From: Marinobacter szutsaonensis
Lineage (GTDB): Bacteria; Pseudomonadota; Gammaproteobacteria; Pseudomonadales; Oleiphilaceae
NCBI RefSeq assembly: GCF_039523335.1
Contig: NZ_BAAAFC010000002.1
Coordinates: 62,001 to 126,000, forward strand
Direction of reading: 5' to 3'
DNA length: 64,000 nucleotides
How positions within the stretch are numbered: the first letter of the stretch is position 1; each line of letters starts with the position of its first letter. The translations under genes were made by a program, and so were the position numbers. Shown here in pieces: positions 55,586 to 64,000 of the stretch. Under the pieces are notes generated by a model. It was not told where the DNA came from. It saw only the letters and a list, made by a program, of their open reading frames with translations, and ran no database searches.

Positions 55586-56335
55586 TTACTGGCAACCCTG
55601 GCGGGAAAACTCCCGGGTTACCGTCTGCAGGGCTTCCACGTCCAGTAGCTCCACTTCCCGGCCACGGGCGCGGATCAGGCCCTGGTTCTGGAAGCGGGTA
55701 AACACACGGCTGACGGTCTCTACTGCCAGGCCCAGGAAGTTGGCAATGTCATTCCTGGCCATCGGCAGGCTGAAATTGGTCGGCGACAGCCGGCGGCGCT
55801 GGAAGCGGCTGGAAAGAGACAGCAGCAGGGCGGCGATGCGCTCCTCCGCGGTATTCTTGCTTAGCAGCATGGCCAGCTGATGGCTGTTCTGGATCTCCTG
55901 GCTCATCAGGTGGTACATGTGGTGCTGCAGCTCCGGCATCTTGCCGGTCAGTTCTTCCAGCTTCTCGATCGGGAACTCGCAGACACTGGTTCGCTCCAGG
56001 GCCTTCGCCGTGCAGGCGTATGTCTCGCCGCTCATGCTGTCCAGCCCCACCAGCTCACCGGGCATGAAGAAACCTGTGACCTGTTCCTCGCCGCCTTCGG
56101 TAATGATGGAGGTCTTGATGGAGCCGCTTTTCACCGCAAAGCAGGAGCGGAACGGAGTACTCTGATCAAAGATGTGCTCACCACGATTGAAGATCCGTCC
56201 CTGCTGGACGATGTCTTCCAGGCGCTCGAGTTCGTTTTCTTCAATAGCCAGGGGCAGGCAAAGGTTGCTCAGACTGCACTGGTGACACGAGGCTTTGAGG
56301 GGCGAGTTCTTACGAATGGGGATTGCTTGCGCCAT
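55586..56335 (-). CDS. anr: Anr/FNR-type oxygen-sensing transcription factor
   Basis: Anr/FNR carries a [4Fe-4S] cluster that O2 destroys, and turns on anaerobic or microaerobic genes. The 249-residue protein has CHQCSLSNLC near the N-terminus and the fourth ligand Cys in TYACTAKAL, a cNMP-type domain, and a C-terminal HTH (PMARNDIANFLGLAVETVSRVFTRFQNQGLI) with the ETVSR recognition helix. Start at 56335 gives MAQAIPIRKN; an upstream in-frame ATG overlaps the FNR box and is less likely. It is convergent with the RmlD-like gene. Confidence 0.95.
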   Translation of the reverse strand: MAQAIPIRKNSPLKASCHQCSLSNLCLPLAIEENELERLEDIVQQGRIFNRGEHIFDQSTPFRSCFAVKSGSIKTSIITEGGEEQVTGFFMPGELVGLDSMSGETYACTAKALERTSVCEFPIEKLEELTGKMPELQHHMYHLMSQEIQNSHQLAMLLSKNTAEERIAALLLSLSSRFQRRRLSPTNFSLPMARNDIANFLGLAVETVSRVFTRFQNQGLIRARGREVELLDVEALQTVTREFSRQGCQ

Positions 56336-56354
56336 AGCGGATGAACCGTCCAAA

Positions 56355-56368
56355 TTGATCCATATCAA
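56355..56368. promoter_or_regulatory. Perfect FNR/Anr box upstream of anr
   Basis: TTGATCCATATCAA matches the FNR consensus TTGAT-N4-ATCAA fully. It lies 20-33 bases before the anr start codon, a position that suggests autorepression. Confidence 0.85.
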
Positions 56369-56396
56369 CCTCGTACCTTAATACGTATAGCGCCTT

Positions 56397-56410
56397 TTGC
56401 CAATGATCAA
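56397..56410. promoter_or_regulatory. Imperfect second FNR/Anr box upstream of anr
   Basis: TTGCCAATGATCAA has one perfect half (ATCAA) and two mismatches in the other. Its centre is about 69 bases before the anr start. Binding is uncertain. Confidence 0.35.
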
Positions 56411-56433
56411 TCGCATGGCGGGCCAGAAATTTA

Positions 56434-56466
56434 CCAGCGGTGGCGGCTCTTGACCGCCACCGCTGG
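56434..56466 (-). terminator. Hairpin after fabB
   Basis: A 13-bp perfect stem (56434-56446 with 56454-56466) with a 7-base loop, starting four bases after the fabB stop. Only a weak T-run (TAAATTT) follows. Confidence 0.6.
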
Positions 56467-56470
56467 TGGG

Positions 56471-57679
56471 TCAGATCTTCTCGAAAATCAGGGAAGCGTT
56501 GGTACCGCCAAAGCCGAAACTGTTCGACATCACGCAATCCAGCGCCATATCCCGGGCCTCGGGACCCACAATGGGCAGATCCCGGATCTTTTCATCGGCA
56601 TCGAGCAGGTTCTTGGTACCGGCCGCGAAACCGTGTTGCAGCATCAGCAGCGAATAGATGGCTTCCTGAACACCGGCGGCACCGAGTGAGTGCCCGGACA
56701 GGGATTTGGTGGAGGAGATGGCCGGAATATCGCTGCCAAAGGTGTTCTTCACCGCGCCCATCTCTGCCACGTCGCCCACCGGGGTGCTGGTGCCGTGGGC
56801 GTTGATGTACTGGACCTTGCCGCGAATGGTGGCCATGGCCTGTTCCATGCAGCGTTTGGCGCCCTCGCCGGAGGGGGCAACCATGTCATAGCCGTCGGAG
56901 GTGGCACCGTATCCGGTCAGCTCGGCAATAATGTTGGCTCCGCGTTTCTTCGCGTGCTCGTATTCCTCGAGCACCACCATGCCGCCGCCCCCGGCGATGA
57001 CAAAGCCGTCACGACCACTGTCGAACGGGCGCGAGGCGGTCTCCGGTGCATCGTTGTACTTGGTGGAAAGCGCACCCATGGCGTCGAACATCATGGTGAG
57101 GCTCCAGTCTTCCTCTTCACCGCCGCCGGCGAAGATGATGTCCTGTTTGCCGGACTGGATCTGTTCCATGCCATGGCCAATGCAATGGGCGCTGGTGGCA
57201 CAGGCCGAGGACATGGAATAGTTCACGCCGCGGATCTTGTAAGCGGTGGCCAGACAGGCGGAGACGGTGCTGGTCATGATCCGGGGCACCATGTAGGGCC
57301 CGATCCGTTTCACGCCCCGTTCGCGCATAGTGTCTGTGGCTTCCACCTGACTGGAGCAGGAAGCTCCGCCGGACCCGGCGATCAGGCCGGTGCGGTCATT
57401 GGAGATCTGTTCTTCGCTCAGCCCGGACTGGGCAATGGCCTGCTCCATCGACAGGTAGCTGTACATGGCGGCAGGGCCCATGAACCGGCGTACCTTGCGA
57501 TCGATCACGGAGGTGTCTACGTCAACAGAGCCGGAAACCTGGCTGCGAAATCCCTTGTCTTTGTAGGTTTCATTGAAACGAATGCCGGACTTGCCGTTTT
57601 GCAGGCTGTCCAGGACCTCTTCCAGGGAATTCCCCAGACAGGAAACGATACCCATACCAGTGACGACGACGCGTCTCAT
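56471..57679 (-). CDS. fabB: Beta-ketoacyl-ACP synthase I (FabB)
   Basis: FabB elongates acyl-ACPs and is essential for unsaturated fatty acids. The 402-residue protein has the active Cys in [14 protein letters not shown], the two catalytic His in [11 protein letters not shown] and [19 protein letters not shown], and ends [15 protein letters not shown]. Its N-terminus and the [11 protein letters not shown] segment are FabB-like and not FabF-like. fabA, often adjacent, is not in the window. Confidence 0.95.
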   Translation of the reverse strand: MRRVVVTGMGIVSCLGNSLEEVLDSLQNGKSGIRFNETYKDKGFRSQVSGSVDVDTSVIDRKVRRFMGPAAMYSYLSMEQAIAQSGLSEEQISNDRTGLIAGSGGASCSSQVEATDTMRERGVKRIGPYMVPRIMTSTVSACLATAYKIRGVNYSMSSACATSAHCIGHGMEQIQSGKQDIIFAGGGEEEDWSLTMMFDAMGALSTKYNDAPETASRPFDSGRDGFVIAGGGGMVVLEEYEHAKKRGANIIAELTGYGATSDGYDMVAPSGEGAKRCMEQAMATIRGKVQYINAHGTSTPVGDVAEMGAVKNTFGSDIPAISSTKSLSGHSLGAAGVQEAIYSLLMLQHGFAAGTKNLLDADEKIRDLPIVGPEARDMALDCVMSNSFGFGGTNASLIFEKI

Positions 57680-57797
57680 GCTCTTCCTCCTTCAGTGGCT
57701 GCCGATCAGCAAGCCTGCAAGACATTGACAATATTTGACAGTGTAGGCCCTTTGCCGCCCCGGTTATATTTGACCTTGGTACGGGGCGCTGGAGTTT

Positions 57798-58685
57798 TCA
57801 TTTTTTCTCTGCCTTGCGAGCTTCCTCCTCGGCAGCAATTCGGGCTTCCTGTTCAACCATTTCCGGGGTTTCCAGGGAGATCCGGCCCAGTTTGCCGGAA
57901 CGGAACTCGTTCAGCAGTACCTCGGCCACCTTGTGCAGGTCAGGGATGCCGCCGCGGGCGAAGAACCGCCGTTTCCCGGCAATGGCGTCCATCAGGCCGA
58001 TGCCGTCCGCCGGAAGCTCGGCGAGTCCATAACGTGTCTGGACCAGCTCCGGGTAGGCCTCGAGCAGGTAATCGACCTCAAACAGGGCGACGTCTTCGAA
58101 ATCCAGCACGGCACTGCGAATGGCCCCGGTGATGGCCAGGCGGTAGCCACAGGCCTCCGGCGACAGTTTGGGCCAGAGGAAGCCCGGGGTGTCATACAGC
58201 AGGATGTTGCCCGGCAACTTGATGGCCTGCTGGGCCCGGGTCACCGCCGGCTCGTTGCCGGTTTTCGCCACCGGCCGGCCGGCAAGGGTATTGATGATGG
58301 TGGACTTGCCGACATTGGGGATGCCCAGGATCATCACCCTCAGGGCACTTTTCTGGCGGTCATGGTCCGGGGTCATTTCCTCGGCAAGCTTGAGGATGTC
58401 CAGGGCCTCGCCACGCTGGTTGTGGGTCAGGGTGATGGCGCGGACGCCCCGTTCCTTCTCCAGCCACGCCTGCCAGCGCCCGGTGATCTCCGGGTCCGCC
58501 AGATCGCGCTTGTTCAGGACCTTGATCAGCGGTGTATCGCCGCGCAGGGACGGAACCAGCGGGTTCTCGCTGCTGAAAGGAATGCGTGCATCCAGGACCT
58601 CGATGATCAGGTCCATCTGGGGCATTACCTTCTTGATCTCCTTGCGAGCCTTGTGCATGTGCCCGGGAAACCAGTTAATCGCCAT
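57798..58685 (-). CDS. RbgA/YlqF-type circularly permuted GTPase
   Basis: A 295-residue GTPase acting in ribosome assembly. The G motifs are permuted: G4 NKRDLAD (about 59) comes first, then G1 GIPNVGKSTI (about 119) and G3 DTPGFLWPK (about 162). The N-terminus NWFPGHMHKARKEI is the family hallmark. Length and ending (EARIAAEEEARKAEKK) fit. It lies 118 bases from fabB. Confidence 0.93.
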   Translation of the reverse strand: MAINWFPGHMHKARKEIKKVMPQMDLIIEVLDARIPFSSENPLVPSLRGDTPLIKVLNKRDLADPEITGRWQAWLEKERGVRAITLTHNQRGEALDILKLAEEMTPDHDRQKSALRVMILGIPNVGKSTIINTLAGRPVAKTGNEPAVTRAQQAIKLPGNILLYDTPGFLWPKLSPEACGYRLAITGAIRSAVLDFEDVALFEVDYLLEAYPELVQTRYGLAELPADGIGLMDAIAGKRRFFARGGIPDLHKVAEVLLNEFRSGKLGRISLETPEMVEQEARIAAEEEARKAEKK

Positions 58686-58927
58686 CTTCTATACTCCGGC
58701 AGTGTTCAGTCGGCGCCATTATGAAGGGGAATGGATAAAGTTTCACATTTCATTGAATCCGCGTGTGTGGCGGGTTCAACGGTGATTGGGTGAGATGTGT
58801 GTACAAAAAAGGGGGGACATCGGGATGAAATTCCCGGTCTGGATGTTTTAGGGTGTACCTCCTGAACCGTGAAATTAACGACTGTTGGTGGTTTTCTCGT
58901 AGTGGCCACCCCAAAACGGAGATGTTT

Positions 58928-59380
58928 ATGAAGCTTGTAAAAATCCTGGGAACCGCTCTTGTGGCACTGAGCTTTTCCGCCCCGTCCTTCGCACAGCAGG
59001 CAGCTGGCGGCCAGCCGGACCAGGTGGATCAGCTGGCGCAGATGGTAGGCCTGTCTGATGACCAGCAGACAGAGATTCGTGGCATCCTTGACGAGATGCA
59101 GGGCAAGATCGGCCAGTTGCGTCAGGAAGCTCAGCAGATCCAGCAGCAGATGCAGGCAGAGATCAAGGCTGACTATGATGAGGCAGCGATCCGTGAGAAT
59201 GCCGAAGAGCTGGGTGACCTGACCGGTGAAATTGCCGCGCTTTCCACGCTCATGCAGGCCAAGGTGGACAGCGTGTTTACCCAGGAACAGCGTGACGAGC
59301 TGGACAAGCGCATGCAGCAGATGCAGCAGCAGATGCAGCAGCAGCGTCAGATGATGCAGCAACAGCAGCAGGGCCAGTAA
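58928..59380 (+). CDS. Spy/CpxP-like secreted helical protein with Gln-rich tail
   Basis: A 150-residue predicted periplasmic protein. The signal ends near SFAQQ. The body is all-helical with an LTxxQ-like segment LSDDQQTEIRGIL and a second VFTQEQRDELDKRM, as in Spy/CpxP proteins, which are envelope chaperones or stress sensors. The last 25 residues are a Met/Gln repeat (MQQMQQQMQQQRQ). I chose ATG 58928 with GGAGA upstream; an earlier ATG (58922) is in frame. Confidence 0.75.
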   Translation: MKLVKILGTALVALSFSAPSFAQQAAGGQPDQVDQLAQMVGLSDDQQTEIRGILDEMQGKIGQLRQEAQQIQQQMQAEIKADYDEAAIRENAEELGDLTGEIAALSTLMQAKVDSVFTQEQRDELDKRMQQMQQQMQQQRQMMQQQQQGQ

Positions 59381-59428
59381 TCCGGGCTCACAACCCCGGC
59401 CACGGAACACCCGGGCCGGAGTTGGCAT

Positions 59429-59469
59429 AAAAAATCCCCCGTCGGAGCTGTCCGTACGGGGGATTTTTT
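59429..59469. terminator. Bidirectional terminator between Spy-like gene and lipA
   Basis: A 14-bp perfect stem (59429-59442 with 59456-59469), A-rich on one end and T-rich on the other. Serves both convergent genes. Confidence 0.9.
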
Positions 59470-59484
59470 ATGGAAGAGAGTCTG

Positions 59485-60534
59485 TCAGTCGACGGCCTTC
59501 ACCGGGATCTGCATGGCGTTGTCCGGCTTGGGGACCTCCGGCACGGCCAGGCCCAGGTTGTTCTTGTCGAATACCTTGTCGGCGCGGTAGCTGGAGCGCA
59601 CCATCGGGCCGGAAGGCACTTCCATGAAGCCTTTCTCCAGGCCGATTTCACGGTAGCGGTTGAACTCCTCGGGGGTGACGTAACGCTCCACCGGCAGATG
59701 GTTCGGGGTCGGGCGCAGGTACTGGCCCAGGGTGAGGATGTCGACCCCGATTGCGCGTAGGTCGTCCATGGTCTTGAGGATTTCCTCTTCGGTCTCCCCC
59801 AGGCCCAGCATCAGACTGGTCTTGGTGAGTACATCCGGCCGGTGCTTCTTGGCATGGGCCAGCACGCTCAGGGTTTTCTCATAGCCGGCCCGCGGATCGC
59901 GCACGCGGCTGGTCAGGCGCTTGACGGTTTCCACATTCTGGGCGAAGACGTCCAGCCCGGAATCCACGACCTTTTCCACGTCACTCATCACCGCATCGAA
60001 ATCCGGGGTCAGGGCTTCCACAGCCACTTCCGGAGTGCGCTGCTTGATTGCGGCGACACAGGCGGCGTAGTGGGCGGCACCGCCATCGTCCAGGTCATCC
60101 CGGTCGACGGAGGTCAGCACGATATAACGCAGCCCCATCAGTTCCACCGACTTGGCGGTGTTCTCGGGTTCATCGGGATCCAGCCAGCCCTTGGGGTTGC
60201 CGGTATCCACCGCGCAGAACTTGCAGGCACGGGTGCACACCGAGCCCATCACCATGATGGTGGCGGTGCCATTGGTCCAGCACTCGCCGATGTTCGGGCA
60301 ATGGGACTCCTGGCACACGGTACTCAGGCGGTGTTCACTGACATTGCGGCGCACCGCATCATAACGCTCGCCGCCGGGCATGCGTGCCCGCAACCACTTG
60401 GGCTTGCGCTCCACCGGCTTTTCTTCCGTGCTTGCGGAGGCGGTGCGTTTGACGCCGTCCTTGATGGCGGAGAATCCATGCTCGCTGCGGAATTTGGTAC
60501 CACTGGTGACGCGGGGCTTTGCGCTTTCGCTCAT
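59485..60534 (-). CDS. lipA: Lipoyl synthase
   Basis: LipA inserts two sulfur atoms into octanoyl groups. The 349-residue radical-SAM enzyme has the auxiliary cluster motif [12 protein letters not shown] and the SAM-cluster motif CTRACKFC. The N-terminal 50 residues are a basic extension ([25 protein letters not shown]). It is separate from lipB (34298). Confidence 0.97.
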   Translation of the reverse strand: MSESAKPRVTSGTKFRSEHGFSAIKDGVKRTASASTEEKPVERKPKWLRARMPGGERYDAVRRNVSEHRLSTVCQESHCPNIGECWTNGTATIMVMGSVCTRACKFCAVDTGNPKGWLDPDEPENTAKSVELMGLRYIVLTSVDRDDLDDGGAAHYAACVAAIKQRTPEVAVEALTPDFDAVMSDVEKVVDSGLDVFAQNVETVKRLTSRVRDPRAGYEKTLSVLAHAKKHRPDVLTKTSLMLGLGETEEEILKTMDDLRAIGVDILTLGQYLRPTPNHLPVERYVTPEEFNRYREIGLEKGFMEVPSGPMVRSSYRADKVFDKNNLGLAVPEVPKPDNAMQIPVKAVD

Positions 60535-60627
60535 TGACCGGAGACTCTCATATGAAAGGTATGGAGAACTCTAAAGGTTAAAGCGAGGAGGGCGTCGTTA
60601 CAAGGCGGGTACGGGCAATCACGGGGT

Positions 60628-60657
60628 ATCCGGGCACGACATTGGTCGTACCCGGAT
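60628..60657 (-). terminator. Hairpin after metY
   Basis: Arms 60628-60640 and 60645-60657 pair over 13 bp with one G-T wobble or mismatch, loop ATTG, nine bases beyond the metY stop. There is no clear T-run. Confidence 0.5.
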
Positions 60658-60665
60658 GAGATAGA

Positions 60666-61943
60666 TCAAGCCTGGGATTTTTCCAGTGCCTGAGTGATGT
60701 CGGCAATGATGTCATCGGCGTGTTCAATGCCAATGGACAGGCGTACCAGGTCCTCGCTGACACCCGCGCTTTTCAGTTCTTCGGGGTTCAGCTGGCGGTG
60801 CGTGGTGGTGGCCGGGTGGCAAGCCAGGGACTTGGCATCGCCAATGTTCACCAGGCGCAGGATCATGTCCAGTGCGTCGATGAATTTCGCGCCGGCGTCA
60901 CGGCCACCCTTGATGCCGAAGCTAAGGATGCCGGAAGCCTTGCCCCCGCAGATCTTGTCACAGGTGGCCTTATAGGGGCTGTTGGCCAGCCCGGCATAGT
61001 TCACCCATTCCACGGCGGGATGGTCCTGCAGGAACTGTGCAACCCTCTCGGCATTCTCGCAGTGGCGTTCCATGCGCAGCGCCAGGGTCTCCAGACCCTG
61101 CATGATCAGGAAGGCATTGAAAGGCGACAGCGCCGATCCAGTATTGCGCAGCGGAACCACCCGGCAGCGACCGATAAAGGCCGCTTCGCCCAGGGCTTCG
61201 GTGTAGACCACACCGTGATAGGAAGGATCCGGTTCGTTCATCATGGGGAACTTGTCGGCACTGGCTTTCCAGTCAAACTTGCCGGAATCCACCACCACAC
61301 CGGCAACCGTGGTGCCGTGGCCGCCGATGTACTTGGTCAGGGAATGAATCACGATGTCGGCGCCGTGCTCGAACGGACGGCACAGGAAAGGGGTGGCTAC
61401 GGTGTTGTCCACAATTAGCGGAATGCCGTGCTTGTGGGCAATCTCGGCCCACTTCTGGATGTCTACCACGTTGCCCGCCGGGTTACCGATGGATTCGCAG
61501 AACAGGGCGCGGGTCTGGTCGTCGATGGCCTTCTCGACGGCCTCGAAATCGTCGTGGGGCACCATCTTGCACTCGATGCCCTGGTTGGGCAGGGAATGGG
61601 CGAACAGGTTGTAGGTGCCACCGTAGAGCTGGCTGGTGCTGACGATGTTGTTGCCGACCTTGCAGATGGTCTGCAGGGCGTAGGTGATTGCCGCCATGCC
61701 GGAGGCCACGGCGAGGGCGCCAATACCGCCTTCCAGGGCTGCCATCCGCTCTTCGAGCACCGCATTGGTGGGGTTCATGATGCGGGTATAGATGTTGCCC
61801 TGAACCTTCAGGTCAAACAGGTCGGCACCGTGCTGGGTATCATCGAAGGTGTAGGAGGTGGTCTGGTAGATCGGCGTGGTGGCCGCCTTGGTGGTCGGGT
61901 CGCTCTTGAAGCCTGCGTGAAGGGCGAGAGTTTCCGGTTTCAT
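60666..61943 (-). CDS. metY: O-acetylhomoserine sulfhydrylase (MetY type)
   Basis: A PLP enzyme that makes homocysteine from O-acetylhomoserine and sulfide. The 425-residue Cys/Met-metabolism protein begins MKPETLALHAGFKSDPTTKA and carries the cofactor Lys in HSLTKYIGGHGT. The inserted segment near residue 230 (about FPMMNEPDPSYHGVVYTE) is typical of MetY and separates it from MetB/MetZ types. Start 61943 has AAGGA upstream; the 31-codon in-frame extension is rejected. Confidence 0.93.
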   Translation of the reverse strand: MKPETLALHAGFKSDPTTKAATTPIYQTTSYTFDDTQHGADLFDLKVQGNIYTRIMNPTNAVLEERMAALEGGIGALAVASGMAAITYALQTICKVGNNIVSTSQLYGGTYNLFAHSLPNQGIECKMVPHDDFEAVEKAIDDQTRALFCESIGNPAGNVVDIQKWAEIAHKHGIPLIVDNTVATPFLCRPFEHGADIVIHSLTKYIGGHGTTVAGVVVDSGKFDWKASADKFPMMNEPDPSYHGVVYTEALGEAAFIGRCRVVPLRNTGSALSPFNAFLIMQGLETLALRMERHCENAERVAQFLQDHPAVEWVNYAGLANSPYKATCDKICGGKASGILSFGIKGGRDAGAKFIDALDMILRLVNIGDAKSLACHPATTTHRQLNPEELKSAGVSEDLVRLSIGIEHADDIIADITQALEKSQA

Positions 61944-62096
61944 CGCAACATTCCTTGCTGGTGGATTATTCTTGATTGGATCAGGACACCGAGTATGCCA
62001 TAGCCAGTGGAACCTGAGCACAGTCCCAAACGTCATATTGTTATAAGAAGTATGTGTTTTGATGCAAAACTCACCTACGTGGATAAGGAAGATTCA

Positions 62097-62558
62097 ATGA
62101 AACTGACACTGATTCGCTCCACCGTTGTGGCTTCCGGTCTCCTGCTGGGCGGCAGCCTCGTTTCGGCACCGGTTCTGGCGCAATCCGAAGCGACTGATAA
62201 TGGCCAGCAGGCGGAAGAGATGCTCAAGAAGGGTAAGGGAAAATCGGACGAGGCCAAGGGCAAGGGTCGGGAAAAGGCCGACGAGATGCGCGAGCGCTCC
62301 GAGGAGGAGATGGAAAACCGTGAGCGCGCTGAAGAGGGCGATGACCGGGCCAAGGGCGACGCGGAGCGTGAACGCGAACGCCTGGAGGAGGAAGAGCGGT
62401 CCCGGGAGCGCAGCGAAGAGAAAGCGCAGGACAAGGGCGAAGGCGGTAACCGTGACAACGAAAACCGCCAGGCAGATCCCGCCTCCAAGGGCAGCGAGCA
62501 GGGCCAGGCCAAGAAACAGGAGAAGTCCAAGGCCTGGTGGAACTTCTGGAGTGACTGA
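62097..62558 (+). CDS. Secreted highly charged coiled-coil protein with WWNFW tail
   Basis: A 153-residue exported protein. The signal ends near APVLAQ-SEA. Residues about 40-140 are almost wholly Lys, Glu, Arg, Asp and Gly (KGKGKSDEAKGKG, RERERLEEEERSRERSEE), so a long charged helix or disordered region is expected. The C-terminus KSKAWWNFWSD is rich in Trp. No enzyme domain is present. AAGGA lies six bases before the ATG at 62097. The family is unknown to me. Confidence 0.7.
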   Translation: MKLTLIRSTVVASGLLLGGSLVSAPVLAQSEATDNGQQAEEMLKKGKGKSDEAKGKGREKADEMRERSEEEMENRERAEEGDDRAKGDAERERERLEEEERSRERSEEKAQDKGEGGNRDNENRQADPASKGSEQGQAKKQEKSKAWWNFWSD

Positions 62559-62580
62559 GTTACCGGTTACCGTATGAACC

Positions 62581-62604
62581 AAGCCCGCCCATCCGCGGGC
62601 TTTT
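62581..62604 (+). terminator. Terminator hairpin after the charged secreted protein gene
   Basis: An 8-bp perfect stem (62581-62588 with 62595-62602) with T-run after it. It abuts the stop of the convergent serine hydrolase gene. Confidence 0.8.
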
Positions 62605-63819
62605 CTATACCAGTGCCCCGTGCACCATGGCCCGGAGTTCCTGGCGGACCGGGTATGATGACGAGGGCATCAGCTGGGTCATGAAGATCATCACCATGTC
62701 CTCCTTCGGGTCCACGAAGAAGTTGGTACTGGCCAGTCCGCCCCAGCCAAATTCCCCTTCGGAGCCGTTGGTCAGGGACTTCGCCACATCCGTCTTGACC
62801 GAAAAACCCAAGCCGAATCCGCTACCCTCATACGGCGTCTCGCTGAAAGCACCGACAGAAAGGGCCGGTAGATCCTGATTGCCCGGAAGGTGATTCCGGC
62901 GCATGAATTCCAGGGTCTTGCGGCCAATGATCCGCTGGCCACGGTACTCGCCGCCCTGGCACAGCGCCTGGGCAAAACTGTGATAGTCATCGATGGTAGA
63001 GACCAAGCCGCCACCGCCGGAGAGAAATCTGGGCGGTTTACTGAACCTGGAGCGATCCGGGTCGTCCTGGAGTTTCATGGTGTCACCGGGCTGGTGCAGG
63101 TAGCAGGCGGCAAAGCGCTCAAGCTGATCCGGCCGGACCTGGAAGCCGGTGTCCGTCATGCCCAGTGGCGCGAAAATATGTTCGCGGAAGTAGTCGTCCA
63201 GGGGTTTGTCGGCCAGCAGCTGGACCAGGTAACCCACCACATCCGTTGATACCGAGTAATTCCATGCGGTACCGGGCGAAAACTCCAGCGGCAGCTCGGC
63301 CAGCCGGTCCACCAGTTTGTCCAGGGTCAGAATCGAGCTTCCGTCGAGCTTGAGCTGACGGTAGGCGGCATCGACATTCGTTCGTTCGAGGAAACCATAG
63401 GTCAGGCCGGACATGTGCGTCAGCAGATCCCGGATGGTCATGGTGGTGGCCGCAGGCTCGGTTTCAAACTCCGGATAGGTTCCACCTTTATAGACGCGCA
63501 GATTGCGCCAGGAGGGGATGTACTTGTGCACCGGGTCATCCAGCAGGAACCGGCCCTGTTCGTACAGCTGCATCATCGCAATGGAGGTGACCGGCTTGGT
63601 CATGGAATAGATCCGGAACAGGGTATCCCGCCGGGCAGGCCTGTTGCGCTCGACATCCATCATGCCCTGGGCGTTCACCCAGACAATCTGGCCATGGCGG
63701 GCCACCAGGGTCACAGCACATGGCAGTTTGCCGGGACGGATGTATTTATCCTCAAGGTGTTGGTTTATTCGTTCCAGACGCTCGAGCGACAGGCCAGCGA
63801 CGACATCGGATTCCCGCAT
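62605..63819 (-). CDS. Serine hydrolase of the class C beta-lactamase family
   Basis: A 404-residue cytoplasmic-looking protein with the beta-lactamase/DD-peptidase fold. The active-site SxxK is S72-MTK ([10 protein letters not shown]), the Tyr motif is [13 protein letters not shown], and the third-motif region is [11 protein letters not shown], in which the usual KTG is HxG-like or replaced. Family VIII esterases have this pattern, so an esterase activity is more probable than a lactamase. There is no signal peptide. It stands alone. Confidence 0.88.
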   Translation of the reverse strand: MRESDVVAGLSLERLERINQHLEDKYIRPGKLPCAVTLVARHGQIVWVNAQGMMDVERNRPARRDTLFRIYSMTKPVTSIAMMQLYEQGRFLLDDPVHKYIPSWRNLRVYKGGTYPEFETEPAATTMTIRDLLTHMSGLTYGFLERTNVDAAYRQLKLDGSSILTLDKLVDRLAELPLEFSPGTAWNYSVSTDVVGYLVQLLADKPLDDYFREHIFAPLGMTDTGFQVRPDQLERFAACYLHQPGDTMKLQDDPDRSRFSKPPRFLSGGGGLVSTIDDYHSFAQALCQGGEYRGQRIIGRKTLEFMRRNHLPGNQDLPALSVGAFSETPYEGSGFGLGFSVKTDVAKSLTNGSEGEFGWGGLASTNFFVDPKEDMVMIFMTQLMPSSSYPVRQELRAMVHGALV

Positions 63820-63890
63820 GGACAGATCCCGTGGCTAAAAATGAAAGCTTAATTTATTCCCGGGGACGGGAGAAGGGCAGGGTAAGAGGG

Positions 63891-64000
63891 TCAGACACGC
63901 CAGCGGCGGTCCTGGCGGCGGCTACCCAGGTTCATGGACAAGAAGATGATCGTGTAGGCCACCAGGATCGAGGCGCAGATAAACAGCGCCTGAGCCGGCC
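63891..64000 (-). CDS. C-terminal end of a membrane protein (cut by window edge)
   Basis: The minus-strand frame open to the window edge encodes 35 residues with one hydrophobic helix (ALFICASILVAYTIIFL) and a basic end (GSRRQDRRWRV) before TGA. It looks like the last membrane segment and cytoplasmic tail of a protein whose body is outside. The family cannot be told. Confidence 0.55.
   Translation of the reverse strand, partial: PAQALFICASILVAYTIIFLSMNLGSRRQDRRWRV

Noticed and set aside
56471..57679. FabF or a polyketide-type synthase instead of FabB
   Set aside because: The N-terminal region, [11 protein letters not shown] and the [10 protein letters not shown] segment fit FabB, and there are no other polyketide genes around.
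59308..59377. CAGCAGATG repeats as a CRISPR-like or satellite array
   Set aside because: They are short in-frame codon repeats coding the Met/Gln tail of the Spy-like protein; there are no spacers.

Overview
The window reads as a high-GC gammaproteobacterial chromosome segment, most like Marinobacter or a close marine relative. I base that on gene order (paa cluster, proA-nadD-rsfS-rlmH-mrdAB-rlpA-dacA-ybeD-lipB, rlmB-rpsF-rpsR-DUF2232-rplI-dnaB-alr), on a PPi-dependent phosphofructokinase, and on an Anr/FNR regulator beside fabB. No similarity search was run, so the genus is inference. I see no insertion sequence, integrase, prophage or CRISPR array; nearly all DNA is ordinary chromosomal coding sequence.

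Region 1 (1-14937) is a phenylacetate catabolism island. It opens with two ATPase genes of a Liv-type ABC transporter. The second is an unusual fusion of an N-terminal hemerythrin-like (HHE) domain to LivF. Facing them are two minus-strand transcription units: paaG-H-I-J-K, then paaA-B-C-D-E-Z. paaY is divergent from paaG. Together they cover CoA activation (PaaK), oxygen-dependent epoxidation (PaaABCDE), isomerisation (PaaG), ring opening and aldehyde oxidation (PaaZ), beta-oxidation (PaaH, PaaJ) and thioester rescue (PaaI, PaaY). paaF and a paa regulator are not in the window. A recurrent TGATAC motif lies on or near the promoters I can find for paaA and paaG and upstream of paaY, and looks like the operator of the missing regulator.

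Region 2 (14921-25783) is mixed. It holds a haloalkane dehalogenase-like protein whose nucleophilic Asp is Asn, two small hypothetical genes, an AI-2E/PerM transporter, a secreted peptidoglycan-binding protein, ilvD, and a cNMP-binding/HDOD protein coupled to a Lon-substrate-domain protein. It ends with a tightly overlapping minus-strand operon of two membrane GGDEF proteins with ruined catalytic motifs but intact I-sites, followed by a DedA-PAP2 fusion.

Region 3 (25930-34936) is the conserved cell-wall and ribosome-maturation run from proA to lipB. Region 4 (34943-45406) holds an apparently active diguanylate cyclase, an ABC1 kinase-like protein, a YqaA membrane protein, glutaredoxin, pfp, mpl, ubiX, an acyl-CoA dehydrogenase and a large unknown lipoprotein.

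Region 5 (45552-54091) has tRNA-Leu(CAG), rnr, rlmB, then a clear sigma-70 promoter and an S6:S18-type leader ahead of rpsF-rpsR-DUF2232-rplI, followed by dnaB-alr. Region 6 (54106-64000) has a small unknown gene, an RmlD-like protein, anr with a perfect FNR box, fabB, an RbgA-type GTPase, a Spy-like secreted protein, lipA, metY, a charged secreted protein, a serine hydrolase and the end of a membrane protein cut by the window edge.

The most unusual items are the hemerythrin-LivF fusion, the Asn-for-Asp dehalogenase, the paired I-site-only GGDEF proteins and the shared paa operator-like motif.
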